Assembly (NCBI GenBank): GCA_003230635.1
Contig: QIFF01000207.1
Span: 1-6,602, forward strand
From: a bacterium
Lineage (GTDB): Bacteria; SZUA-182
Reading direction: 5' to 3'
Length of the DNA stretch: 6,602 nucleotides
In this document: positions 5,669-6,602 of the stretch, piece after piece
How positions within the stretch are numbered: the first letter of the stretch is position 1
Layout of the letters: each line of letters begins with the position of its first letter
Made by a program: the position numbers and the translations under genes
Notes under the pieces: generated by a model
The model's input: only the letters and a program-made list of their open reading frames with translations
The model's database searches: none
What the model was told of the DNA's origin: nothing

Positions 5669-5923
5669 TTATTCAGGATAGACACTCACCTGGCGCCTAG
5701 CTCTCCCTTTTTGCTCAAAAGAGACAACCCCGTCAATTTTGGCAAAGAGAGTGTCATCACCCCCGCGCCCCACATTGTTGCCTGGATGCAAATGGGTGCC
5801 CCGCTGTCTCACCAGAATACTTCCCGCCGAAACGTACTGGCCGCCAAAGCGCTTTACCCCCAGGCGTCTACCCCGGCTGTCCCGTCCGTTGGAGGTGCTT
5901 CCCCCGCCTTTTTTATGAGCCAT
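5669..5923 (-). CDS. rpmA: Large ribosomal subunit protein bL27
   Basis: The 84-residue protein is a typical L27. [20 protein letters not shown] at the N-terminus is followed by [35 protein letters not shown] and IDGVVSFE. In the ribosome its basic N-terminal tail reaches the peptidyl-transferase centre. The ATG at 5923 is preceded by a good Shine-Dalgarno GGGGAG. The N-terminus starts directly at MAHKK, so it lacks the cleavable extension found in Firmicutes whose L27 is processed by the protease Prp; correspondingly there is no prp (ysxB) gene between rplU and rpmA. It is the second gene of the ribosomal operon, separated from rplU by a repeat. Confidence 0.98.
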   Translation of the reverse strand: MAHKKGGGSTSNGRDSRGRRLGVKRFGGQYVSAGSILVRQRGTHLHPGNNVGRGGDDTLFAKIDGVVSFEQKGRARRQVSVYPE

Positions 5924-5953
5924 TTTTACTCCCCAATCGTATCTATGCGTATT

Positions 5954-6091
5954 GTCAAAACCTAACCACAGAGAACACAGAGAAAAAAATTAGTCGTCAG
6001 CTGTCAGTCGTCAGTCATCAGTCGGGAAACATGCGAAATCTTCAGCTTTTGACTGACGACTGCTTTACTTTCCTCTGTGACCTCTGTGGTT
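5954..6091. repeat. Inverted-repeat element with AACCACAGAG ends (copy 2)
   Basis: Left arm 5964-5986 (AACCACAGAGAACACAGAGA) and right arm 6069-6091 are near-perfect inverted copies, and both match the arms of the element at 3088-3314. GTCAAAA at the left edge (from 5954) is also shared. The core differs completely: several direct GTCGTCAGT-like units (5992-6023), plus a perfect 12-bp inverted pair, CAGTCGTCAGTC (6005-6016) and GACTGACGACTG (6051-6062). It fills the rplU/rpmA gap, and no gene is visible. Confidence 0.87.
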
Positions 6092-6109
6092 AAAAAGTGG
6101 TTTCATTCT

Positions 6110-6418
6110 TTATGTTATGGTGTCTATTCTAACCGCTGTATAGTCCTGGCGATGGCCATACTTGCGCCTGTAATTCTTGCGTCTTTTGAACTTAAAGACA
6201 ATAATCTTTTTTGCTCGTCCTTGTTCGGTAATTGTTCCCTTAACAGAGACCTTGGCCAAGCGACCGGCATCTACTGTTACCTCATCATCGTTGTGCCAGA
6301 GCAAGACCTTATCAAACAGAATTTCAGTTCCCTTTTCACCAGGCAGTTTTTCCACTCTTATCTGCTTTCCCGGAGCAACTTGATACTGTTTGCCGCCGGT
6401 CTCAATTATTGCATACAT
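6110..6418 (-). CDS. rplU: Large ribosomal subunit protein bL21
   Basis: The 102-residue protein has typical L21 length and sequence: MYAIIETGGKQYQVAPGKQI at the start, EKGTEILFDKVLLW (29-42), then KIIVFKFKRRKNYRRKYGHRQ near 70-91, the basic stretch that contacts 23S rRNA, and a short YTAVRIDTIT tail. L21 is a structural 50S subunit protein that binds 23S rRNA. The ATG at 6418 follows AGGAG at 6425-6429 with six-base spacing. It is the first gene after the promoter at 6473-6501 and heads the cluster with rpmA and obg. Nothing unusual in the protein; the downstream gap carries a repeat instead of the prp gene found in many Firmicutes. Confidence 0.98.
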   Translation of the reverse strand: MYAIIETGGKQYQVAPGKQIRVEKLPGEKGTEILFDKVLLWHNDDEVTVDAGRLAKVSVKGTITEQGRAKKIIVFKFKRRKNYRRKYGHRQDYTAVRIDTIT

Positions 6419-6424
6419 ACGAAA

Positions 6425-6429
6425 CTCCT
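6425..6429 (-). promoter_or_regulatory. Shine-Dalgarno site of rplU
   Basis: AGGAG lies six bases before the ATG. It is enclosed by a possible 6-bp stem, ACGAAA (6453-6458) with TTTCGT (6419-6424), that abuts the start codon. Confidence 0.8.
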
Positions 6430-6472
6430 CTTTCCGTTAACAGACATAGCTATTTCGTTCTAAGAAGGAAAA

Positions 6473-6501
6473 ACAATAGCACATTGCAAGTGCCTTGTCA
6501 A
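6473..6501 (-). promoter_or_regulatory. Sigma70-type promoter of the rplU-rpmA-obg operon
   Basis: On the minus strand a perfect -35 hexamer TTGACA (6496-6501) and a -10 hexamer TATTGT (6473-6478, four of six matches to TATAAT) are separated by exactly 17 bases. Transcription would start near 6466, leaving a leader of about 45-50 bases before rplU. It lies where the ribosomal operon promoter is expected and is the best promoter match I noticed in the window. Farther upstream (6502-6602) I see no gene, only a 7-bp inverted pair GCAGAGG/CCTCTGC (6560-6566, 6587-6593). Confidence 0.82.
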
Positions 6502-6602
6502 GCCAGGAGTTCCCCCCGAAATCCGATATAGAAAAGCATAGACTTGTTTCTGGCCCTTTGCAGAGGACAAAAAAACATTTCAAAAGCCTCTGCTGGTTAG
6601 AT

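Noticed and set aside
5951..5958. TTGACA on the minus strand upstream of rpmA as a promoter -35 box
   Set aside because: It is only about 30 bases from the rpmA ATG, lacks a -10 box at 16-18 bases, and the same TTTTGACA occurs at the matching edge of the other repeat copy, so it is part of the repeat.
6560..6593. GCAGAGG/CCTCTGC inverted pair as a terminator of an upstream gene
   Set aside because: The T-run lies in the 20-base loop, not after the stem, so it does not have intrinsic terminator form.
6442..6601. Open minus-strand frame upstream of rplU as the tail of a preceding gene
   Set aside because: The translation is Cys/Phe/Ser-rich noise and runs through the clear promoter, so it is probably not coding.

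Overview
The window is an all-minus-strand gene block, so transcription runs from high to low coordinates. It starts at a good sigma70-type promoter (6473-6501) and reads rplU (L21), rpmA (L27), obg/cgtA, proB, ubiE/menG, a small MNT-type nucleotidyltransferase, an AT-rich uncharacterised gene, a CPBP-like membrane protein, and the first 92 codons of a UbiB/AarF (ABC1) kinase-like protein cut by the window edge.

The gene content suggests a free-living, probably anaerobic bacterium with a respiratory quinone. The rplU-rpmA-obg-proB order, an Obg without a C-terminal OCT domain, and an L27 without the cleavable Firmicute N-terminal extension fit Desulfobacterota-like lineages. The MenG sequence and the Shine-Dalgarno sites would also fit a Clostridia/Peptococcia-type organism. 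I cannot settle the phylum from this window.

Region by region: 6419-6602 holds the promoter and short leader of the ribosomal operon. From 3328 to 6418 are housekeeping genes for ribosome structure (L21, L27), ribosome assembly (Obg) and the first step of proline synthesis (ProB). From 2310 to 3062 is a quinone-ring methyltransferase, and at 1-277 a UbiB-type protein. These two quinone-linked genes are separated by three accessory genes (327-2152), one of which differs sharply in base composition from the housekeeping genes.

The most distinctive feature is what lies between the genes. Every gap from rplU to the 1034-1699 gene carries a palindromic repeat or hairpin, and the sequences mostly belong to different types. 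The rplU/rpmA and ubiE/proB gaps carry elements with the same ends but unrelated cores. The proB/obg junction hairpin provides the obg stop codon. The ubiE/nucleotidyltransferase gap holds one palindrome nested inside another. I see no CRISPR array, transposase, tRNA or rRNA, and no convincing new multi-gene system. The strongest leads are the repeats and the small accessory island.
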